64,000 bases of DNA from Liolophura sinensis (GCF_032854445.1 NC_088300.1:16251570-16315569); one strand, 5' to 3'. Counted from the stretch's first letter, positions 44,301 to 59,200 are shown. Notes: generated by a model from the letters alone, not told the origin. Numbers and translations are program-made.

Positions 44301-46554
44301 AAGAGGTTTACACATAAACTTATGGTATCTAAGGAAACATTTGTGTTCAGCATAATTCTATATTCGGGAGGTCTACTTTACAGAAACATTATAGCACCCG
44401 AATCGTGATCGTGATAAAACTAGGTATCAAAAAGTGACTTCCTTTTATGGTATATCCTCATGGTGTTTAGCCGTAAATGTTAATATAAAAAAGGTCTATA
44501 TACATGCACATGTAATGAGCTTTATTTACTACGTCTCTATACATGTACAGGTTAATACGTTAATATACATGTACATGCAATTATCTCTTACCAGTTCCAT
44601 TGGGAACTGATGTTTTAAGTCGTTTTAGAAACGAGTCCAGCGATTATCGACTTGGAAGCCCCCTTGAAGGTTTATAAGCAGTATACGAATGTTGAGCCTG
44701 ACGCTTGGATCAAACGGATAGACGGGCTGTGCTGGCATGAAGTGGAGAGAGCGTTTGATCCGTAAACGCTAAACCCGAGGTTCAATTCCGAGAATTACAA
44801 CTAACATAAATACATTTGACAGTTACATGTACCTCGCTTGACCTCTGGGTTAAGACTGGTCGGCCCGATGTCAGTATGTATAATGATACTAGTGGAACGT
44901 CGTGGCTTATGTCTTCGGCACCGCGTTACACTCAGACAGCACTATACATATGTGACGCACTGAAATTTCATGGTGCACATACTGAAAGGTACACTCCAGA
45001 ACACTGCGGGATAGGGTTTGTTATAGATCCCACATGCCCGTGATTACAACTCAACAAACAATCAACAGAAGCAAAAGTGAACCTAGGCAATATTTTGCAT
45101 CGACTTGCAAATTTTTTACAAGGCGGATTTGTCGTTTCAATTTGGAGAACTGAACAAAATCGAAATGTGTGAAAAATCGATATCAAGTAGAAATCGTATG
45201 AAACAGAGCTTGCCAATCTGTCATAAATACGAATAGTCGCATTCGGCCATTCGGATTTGTCAAGCTATATGTGAATATTACGGCAGATCTAGAATTTCTC
45301 GGGCCTCGCACATTTGACAGAGTTAACCTATCGTATGCAAAAAGGACGTAACAGATTTGCTATACATATGTTTGTAGAAAGTCGAAGAGATAGAGAACTG
45401 TATTTGACACAACTTGCTAGTAATATCTGCTGCCCTTTATCTCAAATTCAGAGTAAATGCCACGCGAACTTATTTATGATTATATACGTCAAAACTTGTG
45501 TATCGCTTATCTAAACCTGCAGTCCGTCTTTGTTTGTATCTCTAAATTTTAGTTTGCCTGTTTTTTCAGTAACCCAACAGAATAAAAATCCCTAGGTATC
45601 ATCTGGTCTTGCGTTGTGTCTGCGTCTACCCTGGGGCATACGCCACAAACATGTCATGAATCAGATTTAACGATCTTCTCTTTTTACCTATATCCATCAC
45701 AAGTCTGTCTCTAATCCTCTCCTTATCAAGATCAACGAACAATAGCTGCCGTTTTAATAACATCACTAATTAGTCACACGAATTAATCTTCTACCTAACA
45801 ATACATTAGCTGATGGACATCAGAATATGTACCGTGTATTAATAACACTCGACAGGAAGTACTATGCGCTTTGTCTGATTCTCTGAACACTGGACAATTT
45901 TGAAAAATCAGAAACAAAGCCTAAGCCGTCCTGGACACTATAGTGTTATAAACAAAACAGGGTACGTTCAACAAGTCAGTCGCAAACTGAAACTATACCA
46001 CACATGGTTACAAATGTGGCTAAGTTGCTCAAGAACAACCTGGTGAAAGCGGGCCTTGGCGGATCCGAACAAGCGCTTTCCTAACTGTTCTGACTTTTGA
46101 GCTCTTGCAACAGATATCTAGGATCTACGAATAAGAAAGCATCGATCTTAGCAATGTACAACGCTGCCCAATACTTTTCTCTACACTCTACAGAGTGGGT
46201 ATTAATTTTTGTATATATCGACATCTTTGACCATGGCATGACAATGTTGACAGACAATATTAAAATGCCTTGATATAGACACGCCTAACTATAAGGTCTT
46301 AATTATAAATAATGTAAAAAGACAAATACTTTAAGATGCGAAGTAAAATCGCATAGAAGACAACAAATCATAAACCACTGCTCTCTGTCTGTGCCGGTAT
46401 GGCAAGATAAAGTCTTGCACAACCCCCTCTTTTCACTATGAGTGACGTGTCAAACTCGCTTTGATGACAGCTCCTGTGTTATTAATCACAACTTGTCACC
46501 TTCAAATGGGTAACTTACTGTTCCAGCTAGTGTTCTGTGACAACGAACTTAATG

Positions 46555-46940
46555 ACACCATTTGTATGTATGTATGCTTGGGTTGTTACGTCGTACTTAA
46601 GAAGTTTTCAGTCAAATGACGAGGAGTCATTAGGTGTGTGTACTGTGGCATGGCGAGTCGATACCGCCAAAGTTCTGTCGCCACTGAAGCATCATGAAGA
46701 CACCAGACATAACAGTCACATTACATTGACCAGTCCCGTTTCCTTGATCTAACCTCTTTTAGTGCTGAGCGCCAAGCGCATAAGGGCGACGCAGTGATTC
46801 AGAAACCTCTAACCAATGCGGTCCCACGACCATATATGTGGGAAGCTCTGTCAGCAACGAATGCGGATGCCCGGTTTCCTCCCACCATAACGCTGGCCGC
46901 CATTGTATAAGTGAAATACCAATCAAATAAAAAAATACAT
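46555..46940. mobile_element. Composite of SINE family 2-like and family 1 fragments
   Basis: 46555-46745 has GGGTTGTTACGTCGTACTTA and GCCACTGAAGCATCATGAAG, as at 24725. 46793-46936 has family 1 parts (CTAACCAATGCGGTC, CCATAACGCTGGCCGCCATT, AATACCAATCAAATAAAAAA). Confidence 0.65.
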
Positions 46941-47934
46941 TAACAAAGTTTTTTTTTGACCCGATTCCGTGGTACCAATTGTAATCAGCAACTTCTGTCC
47001 CCCTCAGCTACTAGCCTACTGCCTACGCTGCCACTCCATCTGTTCGTTGTGTTATACATTATTCCCTCTTCATCTGGACAGTAAACGTTTTATGTAAATA
47101 CATTTTGTGACAAAAAAAAAAGAGAGAGAGAAACTTCCAACAAAAAGCGCTTGAAAGAAATCTCTTAATTTCCTAAATTTTTTAATGTAATTTAAATGTG
47201 AAATTCCAAGTTAAAATATTAAGAACACCTTCCAAGATGTCCGGTTACAGATTAGCCCATCTTAATTTCAGATGGGTTAAAGGCGGAGTGCATGGTTTTT
47301 ACTCGCATTTATACTGGATCCACAACAGTTTTTGGGGTAACATTTTTTACCTGCGTGTCCCGTAAAGGTAGTCATTATGATGATTAGTTATGCATAATTT
47401 GTACATACGTTAATTCAAAGAGTTTACTGGGCGACAGTGCAAACTATTCTAAAATCCCGCCGGGCATACATTATAAAGAACCTGGTATATACCCACGATG
47501 CACAGTGACAAACACAGAGGGAATTACACTTTAATCATACACTGGCTTAAAAGAGTGTAAACTAATGGCCTATAGATTTGCTTACGTAAAAACAACATTT
47601 ATATGCACAAAAGAAATTGTTAAATCTTCCACACATACACACTTTAGTTTACATTAAAAGTGCAGACAAATAGGGAAAAATCGCTGAAGCAAAACCATCC
47701 ACTTCATGAGTGCGCGCAACAGCAACAGCCCATTCACATTGCTTACATTTTTTCTTCCTTCAGACAAAAGAAAATAAAATTATCAGTGCACGGAAATCTT
47801 CCTATTTAAAAATATGGACAAATAGAACACAAAACTCAGTACGGGTACGTTGGATTAACACAGTTTACGTAGGAAGGTATGTAAAGCTAGGATTACACTG
47901 TAAGCTGTACGCATATGCCAACGAGATCTGCATA

Positions 47935-48275
47935 TAATGACGCTCATGATGTCACAGAGTGAGGACTGCCGATATCATTGCGTGGCTACGTTTACAGTGC
48001 AACCTACCTGCGACGACGCTCGTGATGTCAAACTGTGAGGACTGATCACACCATTGCGTTGCTATTTGCAGAGCGATCTGCATGCCATGACGATTGTGAT
48101 GTCGCACATGCTGTAGCGGGAACTGATCACACAGTTGCACACTGAGGACTGACGACATCATCGCGTCGCTATCTTTACAGTGCAACCTGCACGCGGTGAC
48201 GTGCGTGATGTCGCACAGTGAGGACTGATTACACAATTGCGTCGCATTTTGCAGTGGGATCTGCATGCGGCGAGA
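47935..48275. repeat. Minisatellite, ~75-bp unit
   Basis: About four and a half copies of GACGCTCGTGATGTCAAACT and GTGAGGACTGATCACACCAT with TGCGTCGCTATTTGCAG. Its open frame of 110 codons on the - strand is repeat-made. Confidence 0.85.
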
Positions 48276-48721
48276 TCCTGACATATTGGCTTATACAAAG
48301 ACGTTTTCAAACCTTTTATCCTACATCAGACAAAATACTCTGCTTTTCATTAGACAACAACGGTCATATAGGGCACATGTATATTCTGGAATCCTGTAGA
48401 CGACGTCAAATGTGTCTGCTGAGGAGGTTGTGCCCCTCTGTTCGGTTGTTAAAACATATCGCTGAAACGATTCATCTACACATAGGTTTCCAGCAATGAA
48501 TTGATGGGTCGTCCGCAGGATACATTCGTGACATGGCTAAGTCTACTCGGAAATATATGATGTCAGTAAGCCTCATGACGCCTCGTTCAATGTAAAGATT
48601 ACTGACACCACGCATTCCCGTATCCTACTACAAAGTAACCACGTAACGAATAAAATTGAATTCTTCATTGTTACACTAAATCAGAGTTGGAAATGAAACG
48701 CTGTCGGAAATCTTAACTTTA

Positions 48722-48890
48722 CAGCACATTGACTCAGGAGCCTTTCACCAAAGTAATCGTTGTGAGTTCAAGTTTAGCTCATTCTGGCTTCCTACTCGGT
48801 CGTGCGTGGGAAAGGTCCTTCAGCAGCCTTTGGATGGTCGTGAGTTTCCCCCCAAACTTTTGCCAGGTTTTCTCCCACCATATTCATATA
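48722..48890 (+). mobile_element. SINE family 1 fragment
   Basis: GACTCAGGAGCCTTTCACCA, CGTTGTGAGTTCAAGTTTAG (B box), GGATGGTCGTGAGTTTCCCC; the tail is lost. Confidence 0.75.
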
Positions 48891-50215
48891 AAGCCTGAAC
48901 TGGAGTAAACTTGAATGAATCGTAGACGTGTATGCATGGTTGCACGACATGTATTCTCCGCTGTTTCCTTAACCTGGGCCTACCCACTTTGTACCTGATA
49001 AACTATGCAAATGTATTCATTCATGATCACGTCGTATCCATTTCCAACTTGTCGAATATAGTATCCAGAAATATCTAGACAATACTAACAAATTTCGTCA
49101 TAAGATTCGTGTTTTTTGTGTGTGTGTGGGGGGGGGGGGGGTTATATCACAACAGTTCATTGAGGTTTTCAATGCATTTAATTAAGTGTGATATAATACA
49201 CTACATAATTATACAAAAAAGACTTATCTACAACACGGAAAAAAACATGTGTTTATCTATCTCAATATAAATTCCATTTTGACACTTACCACATGTTACG
49301 TAATTATAATATGATTTTTTTCCCTAAAATGTGACAAACGTTCAGAAATGCTTCATTTCTGGAACGGCACCCAGCTTCATAGAATGAATGATCGCTTGAA
49401 AAGGAATGGAAAAATCACGACGGCTTGTAAATTATAACATAACACTGATCGGGTAGAGGGTTTGGACTTCACACCATGTATAACTATTGCACAAGTGAAA
49501 TAGTGTGTTGGTGCACTTGAACATTGATTAATACAATTTTTTTATTAAATGACTGTCAACAATATTTTTAAGGAGCAGAAAACCACAACAAAATATATTT
49601 CAGTAAAATCTTGCCTATATATTCTTAGGGTAGTTTTCGTACATCCTGGTGCATGCTTGAGAGTTGATAAGCATGCCGTATTTATTTCGTACAGCATCGT
49701 ACTAAGTCTTTTTTCGAAGTGATTTTTCCAGTAAACATCATGTAAGACCATCTAAGTGGCATTCCGAACCTTTTTGGTACCAAGGCCCTCAACAACAGTT
49801 GAAGCACCGGAATCATGAAAATTTACTAATCAAATTCTTCAACCTATTCAACCACCACTGCCACCAACATTTTTAAAAATTCTGAAAAAACTATGGGGTG
49901 TAGAGAAATAATCTGCACAGTTTTACGAAGCTTGCATCTTTAGTGTTATAAACAAATCATTTTCAGAGTTATTTTCATTATAATCGTGCGCATAAATTCA
50001 ACTGGAAAAGAGCATAAGTGGTTGAAATGGATGAAGATTTACAGTGTGTCCATAACCCAAAACTTCATGTGTCAGATGATTAAGAAAAATACTTTTGGCC
50101 ACGACCTAATAATATAACCTAATGCTACCTGTCCATAATTTCTTAACCATCTATTCCCCGACTTACTGGCATTTCTGTATTCCTTGACGTGGTCAATCTT
50201 TCTTCAGTCAGATAT

Positions 50216-50484
50216 ATTAATTTATTTATTTATTTGGTGTTTTACGCTGTACTCAAGAATATTTCACTTATACGACGGCGACCAGCATTATGGTGGTTGG
50301 AAACCGGGCAGAGCCCGGGGAAACCCATGACCATCCGCAGGTTGCTGGCAGACCTCCCCCAAGTACGGCCGGAGAGGAAGCCAACATGAGCTGGACTTGA
50401 ACTCACAGCGACCGCATTGGTGAGAGACTGCTGGGTCATGAAGCTGCGCTAGCGCGCTAACCATCTGAGCCACGGAGGCCCCTC
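50216..50484 (-). mobile_element. SINE family 1, near full length
   Basis: + strand reads TTATTTATTTATTTGGTG, TTTTACGCTGTACTCAAGAA, ACGACGGCGACCAGCATTAT, CATGACCATCCGCAGGTTGC, GACTTGAACTCACAGCGACC and GCGCTAACCATCTGAGCCAC, which is a complete member in inverse orientation. Confidence 0.9.
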
Positions 50485-51649
50485 ACAGTCAGATATATCT
50501 GTCTGGCTAAATTGTATGACATAAAGGCGTATCTTAACATTTTCGGAACACCTAAGGGATACACATATCACCATAAAGTTATGTATATAGTAATTTATTC
50601 CTACTTCATAAATAACAGGATTCAACTTCAAATATTATGATATGGAAAATGTCCTGTAGTCAAACAGAACACAAAAACTGATCATGCAAAAGGTCATGAG
50701 ACAGCTCCTTTAAGACAGCCAGGGAATAGCCTTCGGGTAGGGTGTTTTTACTTAGTTTTAAGGAGGAATCCGACGGCCCCTATCTATATATACGCCTCAC
50801 TACAAATGATTCACATAGCTGAAGCAAACATTTTAAATATGATTATGAGAAATCATATAAAGTTCATCAAAGATTTGAGAATTTAGCCGAACTCCCACAG
50901 TTGACTTGTCACATATAAAGGCGGACCGTGATTATTTTTTCGTTCCCAGGGGGATAAAGCGATCATCAAAGACCTAAAACAATCGTTGTCATTAAATATC
51001 CACATTGGCTTAGGCTTTTTATGTGTGTGGGGTGGGGAGTGGGGGGGGAGGAAGTGTGGAGAAATTGCTTCCGTTTATGAATTATAATATGTATCCACAA
51101 ACATGAGTTTAATGATGGGATAATTTTGTGCCTGGGCCATTTAACACGACCATTGTAGATGTACAGATGAGGGAGTTAACCATTAAAACTGTCTAACGAG
51201 ATGTCTTCGTCTCACACGGTTCAGCACATGTTCATCTCACATTCACCTCCGGCAAATATAAGTACAACCTTTGTTCGTACAACTCGTGGGGACGTAACCA
51301 GAAAATGTAATACTAATCCACGATGTGATTACTTACTTGGACATGAATAAGTATGTATACAAACAATATATTATACCTATTAACTTTGATACTGTCTTTT
51401 TGTCAAAGACGTGTCCCTTGTACTATAGACGTACTATAGAGAAGTCTTCAGATTTTCCCGATGAGGTCTGGCGAACGGGCAAACGGATAGCCTTAAAATA
51501 AATTACGTGGTGCCTAAGTAGCGGCTACTAGACTACGGGCGTGTAACGCATGAAAATCACTTCCTCACATAACGTGATCATAAAAATGGTCTTGTATAAT
51601 AATTTGTAGTTTACAAGCATGGTGTAAAAGGTAATCAAGAAAAAAACCT

Positions 51650-52025
51650 CTGAATTTGACTTGGCTGTGCACATCTCGTAGGCGTTTTCTTGATGAAGAA
51701 AACCACAAGGAATTTTACTTCACTGTGCACATCTCGTACGCGTCTTTTTGATCAAGAAAACCACAAACTATTTTACTTGGCTGAGCACATCTCGTAGGCG
51801 CCTTGTTGATCAAGAAAACCACAAGGTATTTGACTCGTCTGTGCACATCACGCAAGAGTCTTCTTGATCACGAAAACCACAAGGTATTTGACTTGGCTGT
51901 GCACATCTCGTAGGGGCCTTGTTGATCAAGAAAACCACAAGGTATTTGACTTGGCTGTGCACATCTCGTAGGCGTCTTGTTGATCAAGAAAACCACAAGG
52001 TATCTTGCAGTCGCCGTGTCGATCG
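51650..52025. repeat. Minisatellite, 58-bp unit, six copies
   Basis: TGCACATCTCGTAGGCG starts at about 51668, 51726, 51784, 51842, 51900 and 51958, each followed by TTGATCAAGAAAACCACAAG. Confidence 0.92.
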
Positions 52026-53068
52026 AGAACAAACCATAAGGTTCTTGGCTCGTGAATGACAAACGCAGCCAAGTTTGTGATGTATACCTGTAAGATCAGT
52101 ACATTCATACGCCCACAGGATTAACGCCACATCAACAGAACACCATAACTGTTCTCGGTAGTATTTACACTCGGAATTTCAAACCAATTACGTGTTCGCC
52201 GTTACAACTGTTACATAACTAACTGGATACAAGTGGCAATGGTAATGTTTACTTCAATTATACACGAAAACAATCAACATGTTTAGGTATTTTATTCAAA
52301 TCCACGTCATTTGGTGATGTACAAATATGAAAGAAGAACAAGTGAGAACTAAATAAGAAAGTTTCGATGATAGTCTGATGTGAAGGCGTTTGGCAAATAT
52401 TATTTTCTTCGTGAATATTCGCCCATGTTCTGTATTAAAAGTGCCGTTACTCATTCGTTAAACCCAGAGAAGTACTCTCTACAAAGGATGTAAAGAAGGT
52501 AGCTAATGTCAAATGGCCTCCTGATGACTGATAACAATCTCAAACTTGAACAATCTCAAAGTTAAACTTCACAACAGTAATATGTCTCTTTAACCATACA
52601 CCGTGCATTCGGATCATACAAAAACGAGACTAAAAGCTTCTCTATAAACTTTGAGTTTGAATTAACAATCCGTATGATCATTAGGATCCGGTTTGTAGGC
52701 AGGTTTTTTGAGAAATCCAATGTAGAGCGTAGTAGTTACTTCATATAAAACGACTTTTTTAACTCTCTCTCCGCCGACCTATTTCTCGCAGACCGGCACA
52801 TTTCACATTACAAAGTTCCTTTCATATCTTTTTATACCCTTAACGTTTTTATACCCTTACCCTTAATATTATTGCTCTAGTAGGATCAGCTGAGTTTGGA
52901 AATGTTGGGAGTTACGTTAACTATTCATTAGATTAGACTGTTGATGATTATGAGAAAAGAGGATGTTTTAAAATGATGACTAACACGCACTATCTGTACT
53001 TAGATATGTTGAAGGCACGGAGTTTCAATTGTCAAAATGAGTGACACCTAGGTCGTCATGGTAACCAA

Positions 53069-53277
53069 TTATTCATTGGAGTCCCGCCTTACACCGACTT
53101 GTGCGCCATTCCTGTTACAGGCCTGCATACACAGGAACCACGTATCAAAGCGGTTAGCGTTCCCGCCACAACCAGAGTAGGAAAACCATTTACAAGTCTT
53201 GAGAGACGAGTCAAAAAAATAGCTGGAAACGGAATCAGCGCAGGTGCCACGATCTCTGGGAAGAGTACACCTGTCAG
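53069..53277 (-). CDS. Gene B terminal exon: Kunitz domain and stop
   Basis: Cysteine spacing C-x8-C-x15-C-x7-C-x12-C-x3-C is exactly the Kunitz/BPTI standard, with SYFFD and YSGCGGN in the expected places. P1, directly after the second cysteine, is Ala, so it is not a classical trypsin-type site. Fifteen residues follow the last cysteine, more than in gene A. Acceptor TTTGCAG; TAA at 53071-53069. Confidence 0.94.
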
Positions 53278-56200
53278 CTGCAAATCAGGAAAAAAAATCG
53301 TTCATTACTTATTATTTTCTGTCTGTACCTTTATTAACTTATAAGTTACAAATACTAGTATCTAACAACTGTGGAAAGATGGACTGGTAATGAACGCCTT
53401 TCTTGTAAAAAGTTTGCAGATTGCCGAAAAAACCTCTTGTATCTTTGAATATCTTAGTTTAGGGTTTAAAGTCATTTAAACATTATTTTGGTCACTGACT
53501 AGGGCTGCTATTCCTAGCATACCGGTCCCCCTTACGCCATGGAAGAACTTGAGGCATGGCATCTCACACAGTCACAATATACTGGCGTAGCACGAACCAA
53601 TATTTGTCTAACCCATTAAGCTAGAAAAATACAAAGATATCCATTTTTAACGCCTTAGGTTTATCCTCTCCGTCACCTCAGGCCGGTGATATGGTCCATT
53701 TGAACAGAAATGCTTTTGATATTTTTCAATCATACAGACTTGATCAGACCATTGAATGAACCCAAATATCGTTCTGCGCCTATTTTTTGAGTAAAGGCAA
53801 CACATCGGATTGCTAAATAACATGAGTGAAACCATTAGATAACTGGTAACATTTGCAATTTATTTTACGGATGCGAGGCAAGGCATCACTTGGAACCAGA
53901 TCTCAGTAATAATGTACTTGTTTTAGATTACCTGAGGTTTCCTGAACACAAGCTGCACGTTTGGGACAGGCGACTTCGGACAAGCAAGGCTCCTCAACAG
54001 CTACACACCGCTGTCCAGTAGCACAACTGAAGCTCTGTTATATAAACAGTTAAAACCAGTTCAGTTTCTGAGACAGGTATTTCCATGTAGACAGGGCCAA
54101 CATCAGTTACCTACATAAAGGTTATCTTCGCCCACAAACATGGCGCTATGATCTCATACACATACATTGGCAAGGCAACAGATATACCTCTCCTGGAATA
54201 CATGGTCTTCCACACAGGTATTCCTTACCTATGTTAGTATATATTCATGGGACCAATTGCCTTTACAGTGTCACGTTTATATCTTTATGTATATGTCAGA
54301 TTATCTCACTAGTCAGTCGCCACCATATGGCTAAAATATTGCCGATGTGGCATTAAGCCATAATCATTCATACATCTGTACTAGTCAGTCTTTAGCCATC
54401 ATATGTATCTTACTAGACAGACAGCTGGGCTCATCGCAGTACACATATGTATCTTACTAGTTAGCCATCAGGCTGCATCGCAGTACACATATGTATCTTA
54501 CTAGTCAGATATCAGGGCGCATCGCAATGCACATATGTTTCTTACTAGTTAGATATCAGGGCGCACCGCAATACACATATGTATCTTACTATTCAGATAT
54601 CAGCGCGCATCGCAATACACATATGTATCTTACTAGTCAGATACCAGGGCGCATCGCAATGCACATGTATTTTACTAGTCAGACATCAAGGCGCAACTCA
54701 ATACACATACGTATCTTACTAGTCATATATAACAGCGTTCCGCAATACACATATGTATCTTATTAGTCAAAACGTGTCACCTGGCTCTGAATTCTGAGCT
54801 TTTTTGGGCAGTCGGTATCATTGCTGTATAGCCTGATGGTAAAATGACTCACCACACAAGGATTCGGGGCACAGTTACATCTGGGACAACCACTCTCCAG
54901 GAAACCATAGGGACATGTGCGAAAAGAACATACCTCTGTGCATTCTGGGAAAAATGAACAGAAGATAAGTATAAGACGGATAACGTATCAAATTAGTTTA
55001 AAGCATGAAAAGTGTGAAGTGTTCTCATAGTGCAGTCTGGAAAAATAGCCTACAGGTTGTGCTGTGACATCTGAGGGTTGTGTACGAAGTTAGTTTGAAC
55101 TTAAAGGATACAGAAGCTCGGACAGTTACTCAGTGTGACCTTTACAGACGCGTCAGTGACAGAGACAGTTACTGGCAGTGAGATCTACAGACAGTCTGAC
55201 GCGCACAGTTACTCTTAGCTTATAGACGCAGTGAAATGAAAGTATCTTTTCGCAACTTTATAGACGTACACAATTCACCCAATGTTTTACGAACAGCGTA
55301 GTGCAAATATTTTTTCCCTCTGAGTCTCGTAGCAGTTCCTGTATACTGTGAGCTTTACAGACAGTGTGGTACTCACTTTCAGTCTTGCAGACAGCGTGAT
55401 AGGGACACTCGTTGCCGAGGACGCACGTGCCAGGCTCACTCTCACAGACTGTTCCGGATGGACATTGATGGTTCTGAAGTCAACAATGCTTTTCACTTTC
55501 ACAACGGTCACTAACTACGAAATGCAGATGTTAGGTAATCCACATAGAGACACGAAGTTATCAGCTACATTCCCAGTTGTGTAAAGTCTAATCATATACG
55601 ACGACGGTTGGGTTTACTGGTAGAGTACCTGAAGGAAACAACCACGTTGTCCCTAGTACTTAACAAACCTCAAGGTGTTTACAGAAGAAGACATTATAGT
55701 CTGGACCCAAAACTTGACCCAAATACAGAGTCCCCATTGTATGCCTTAAAGCCTCGATAAAAGTGCTTATTGTGTATGCCTTAAAGCATAGATCATAAGT
55801 GTCCAATGCGTGATGCAGTTTGGATTCAAACGACTCACTGTATGCCTTAAATCCTGGATCTGGATTGCTGAATGCATAGTGCATAAATCCCAAAGTGCTG
55901 ATTGTACAGCAATGGCTTACTCACCAGACACGGATCTTGCACACAGGTGCAGCGTGGACATCCCGACATCTCAAACCCGTATTGGCACTGCTTCTCGCTG
56001 CACGTGGCTGCACATACTAAACGAGAAATTGAAAAACGTGGTCATGCAGTAGCAAGTACAATAAAATGTCTTTAGAACACTGTTTTTGTTCATCGTTAGC
56101 TCAGAGCTGATACCCACAATTATGTACCTGTGATACATTATTTGTATACTGCTTAACAGAACTAATAGTGCCACTGGCAAATACTGTACCCAGTATACAT

Positions 56201-59200
56201 ATCCTTTATTGAACAGTGTAGAATCATCGTAACTTTGGGTGTTAACAATGGAAATGAAATCAGTAGAATTTTATCTTGTATTTTTAATAAACGTCGCTCA
56301 GTATATGTACAAATTTGACATGCCATCAACCTTCTGCTGACTGACATAACTGAGAAGTGCTCAATGTGGAGAAGTACTCCAATCATGTGATCAGTCATCG
56401 CAGAATTGCATCCGTGGGAGAAGAGGGGGGGGATTTTTAGTATGTTTCTTTCATACATTGCCTTAGTGTCTACAGTATAATACTTACAAGAGTCTTCACA
56501 CGAGGCAACAGCCGGGCACCCAGTGTTAAAATCGCATGGTGGGACTTTAGGCATACACGTCTGACCCAAAGAACAGGTCACTGACTGGGGATTTGAAAAG
56601 AGTGAAAAGCCATCATATTAATGCCAAACAACCTTGTAACATGTACACACTTCTCTACTATATTTATTAAAGAGATTATACCTGAAATTTTTGGCCCAAA
56701 ATATCGACATAATCCGTCGATATATTAGTTTCGCCCTAAATCTTACCGCAATGAAGTTCAGAAAGCGTTTAACCAGTTTGGAGAATTCCAGAATATTATG
56801 TACAGGTACTCGATATTTCCCTTATTTTTCCCCTCAACCAAAGATCTCTCACAATATTCTTACTAAACACGGGTCCGGGATACACTCGCATCGCGGACAT
56901 CCCGTCGGCTTGAAGCCAAAGTCACACCGTTTTCGACAAGTCGCTTCGCAAGCTGCAAAAGGAAAGAGGACGTACCGTTACCACAATTTGATAGTTTTAC
57001 ATAGCATCGGCACATGAGATGGCCTTAGGCTGTAGATGAATATATTTATACTTTGTGTCTAACCATAAATGTTTTAGTCCACAATGATCTAATAGTTGTA
57101 TGGAACAAACGTTCAGCGGCTGATACAAAAACAACATCTGGCAATACGTAAAACTCGGTCAAAACTCGGTCAAAGGTCAAAGGCCAGTCAGCTTTATACC
57201 TGTAGGTTATCCAGCCTTCTACCTGTAGGTCAGTCAGCCTTCTACCTGTAGGTCAGTCAGTTTTCTACATGTAAGTCAACCAGCCTTCTACGTGTAGGTT
57301 ATCCAGACTTCTACATGTAGGCCAGTCAGCCTTTTATCTGTAGATCAGTCAGCTTTCTACCTGTAGGTCAGTCATCTTTCTACCTGTAGGTCAGTCGTCT
57401 TTCTACGTGCAGGTCAGCCAGCCTTCTACCTGTAGGACAGCCAGCTTTCTACCTGTAGGCCGGTCAGCTTTCTACCTGTAGGTCAGTCAGCCTTCAACCT
57501 GTAGGTTATTCAGTTTTCTGCCTGTAGGTTAGTCAACTTTCTACCTGTAGGTCAGTCAACTCTCTACGAGTAGGTCAATCAGCTTTCTAACTGTAGGTCA
57601 GTGGGCTTTCTACCTATAGGTCAGCCAGCTTTCTTCCATTGGGTCAGTCAGCTTTCTACCATTGGGTCAGTCAGCTTTCGCGGCTACTCACGTGTGTCGT
57701 CACATACAGCCTCGTGTGGACAGTCCTTGCCGAACTGGCAGTCGGATGGGCGGGTTTTACACGTCAGCCCTGTCTCACAGGTGGTTGTCTGGCAGAAACA
57801 AAACGGTAACTGTTACAGAAGACACTCCGAACAATGAGGAATTTAGAATGTGACATATGGAACAAGGAATAATACACGAGGATATGACATGCTGAACAAT
57901 CAGGAATATAGGATATAACATAATGAAAAATGAGTCATATAGGATGTGAATGTGTGGAAAGACGACGAGATGGCACATTCAACATAGAACTGTACACAGA
58001 ATAATGACAAATACAGGATGTGACACACTGAATAATGATGAATACAGGGTGTGAGATATTGAACAATGATGAATGCAGGATGCGACACACTAAATAAGGA
58101 GGAATACAGGATGTGACGCACTGAATAAAGAGGAATATAGGATGTTACATACTGAATAATGAGGAATACAGGATAAGACTCACTGAAAAAGGAGGAATAC
58201 AGGATGTGACACACTGAACAATGATGAATACACAGGAACTTACCAAACACGGGGAAGATCAATATACTTATTTATCTATTTACCTTCCATAATACCTAAA
58301 ATATTTTGTCTATTTTTTTTTTATTTCTCCTTCAATAAATGTACTTACATAGCAAGGGTCAGGACTACATTCACAACGTGGGCAACCCTCCATCTTGAAT
58401 CCAAAAGGACATGTTCTATCACATGTTTGTTCACACACTGCAGTAAGAAGCGAAGAGTAACTCTGTGAAAGAATTTACTGGATTGTGTATAGACGACTTC
58501 AATGGTAACTTCATTCTTAAGTAGGACAACTGCAAAGCATTGCAGAAATGTTGATTTGTTTATAAATAAAATGACTAGGTATTAGACCGAGGGGACTATA
58601 ACGACTTTCTGAGGCCGTGATCAGTATTGTGGCAGATTCGAAACCAGGTCTTGGTGAGACGTGCATACCTTTAGGCCTGTAGGTGTGAGGGGTACTTGGC
58701 TCAGTTTCCCTCAGGCCCTGCTCGGTTTCTCCTATACATAAACCTGACAACCATTATATACCGTTATGTGAAAACTTCTTGAGTTCGTTATGAAACACCA
58801 TTTAATGATAAATAAACCGCCGCCAATTTTCCAGCAAAGTGAAGAGGGAATCGGTTTCACCAGAGCTTTGACATACTCGTTGATGTTCTGGGTTCATGAA
58901 CCAGTGGTTTTGCCCACTGGAATGGGAATAACAACACAGATACACACACACAAAAACCCCAGAGATACAGATACAGAGAAAAACACCCATACTGTTAGTG
59001 TAATTTCCATCATACAGAAGCTTTTCCCTGCACTGTTTATTTCTCGACAACTTACGTGGACTCTCTACCGTGTCCGCTAACTTGTGCGTTCGCATACGGG
59101 TTTGTGTGGGCCATTTTTTGTGGCCATGCTGCTGACTTGAGAGTCACAGACAAGGCCTTATATGGGCTGTGAACTCAGGTGAAAGTTCACGCATAGTCAA

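Larger units (their letters stand above)
35539..53068. other. 17.5-kb interval between gene B and gene A; no gene seen
   Basis: I found no cysteine-module exon, Kunitz exon or other recognisable coding segment on either strand. Short open frames (up to about 110 codons) fall in repeats or have no family features. It contains the SINEs and minisatellites listed separately plus AT-rich unique DNA, and must include the gene A promoter and gene B 3' flank. Confidence 0.5.

Noticed and set aside
50189-50473. Open frames at 50.2-50.5 kb
   Set aside because: Translations of a SINE in both directions; similar frames occur in other SINE copies.
54370-58240. CRISPR-like arrays
   Set aside because: The repeats are directly tandem without unique spacers, and the locus is eukaryotic; they are minisatellites.
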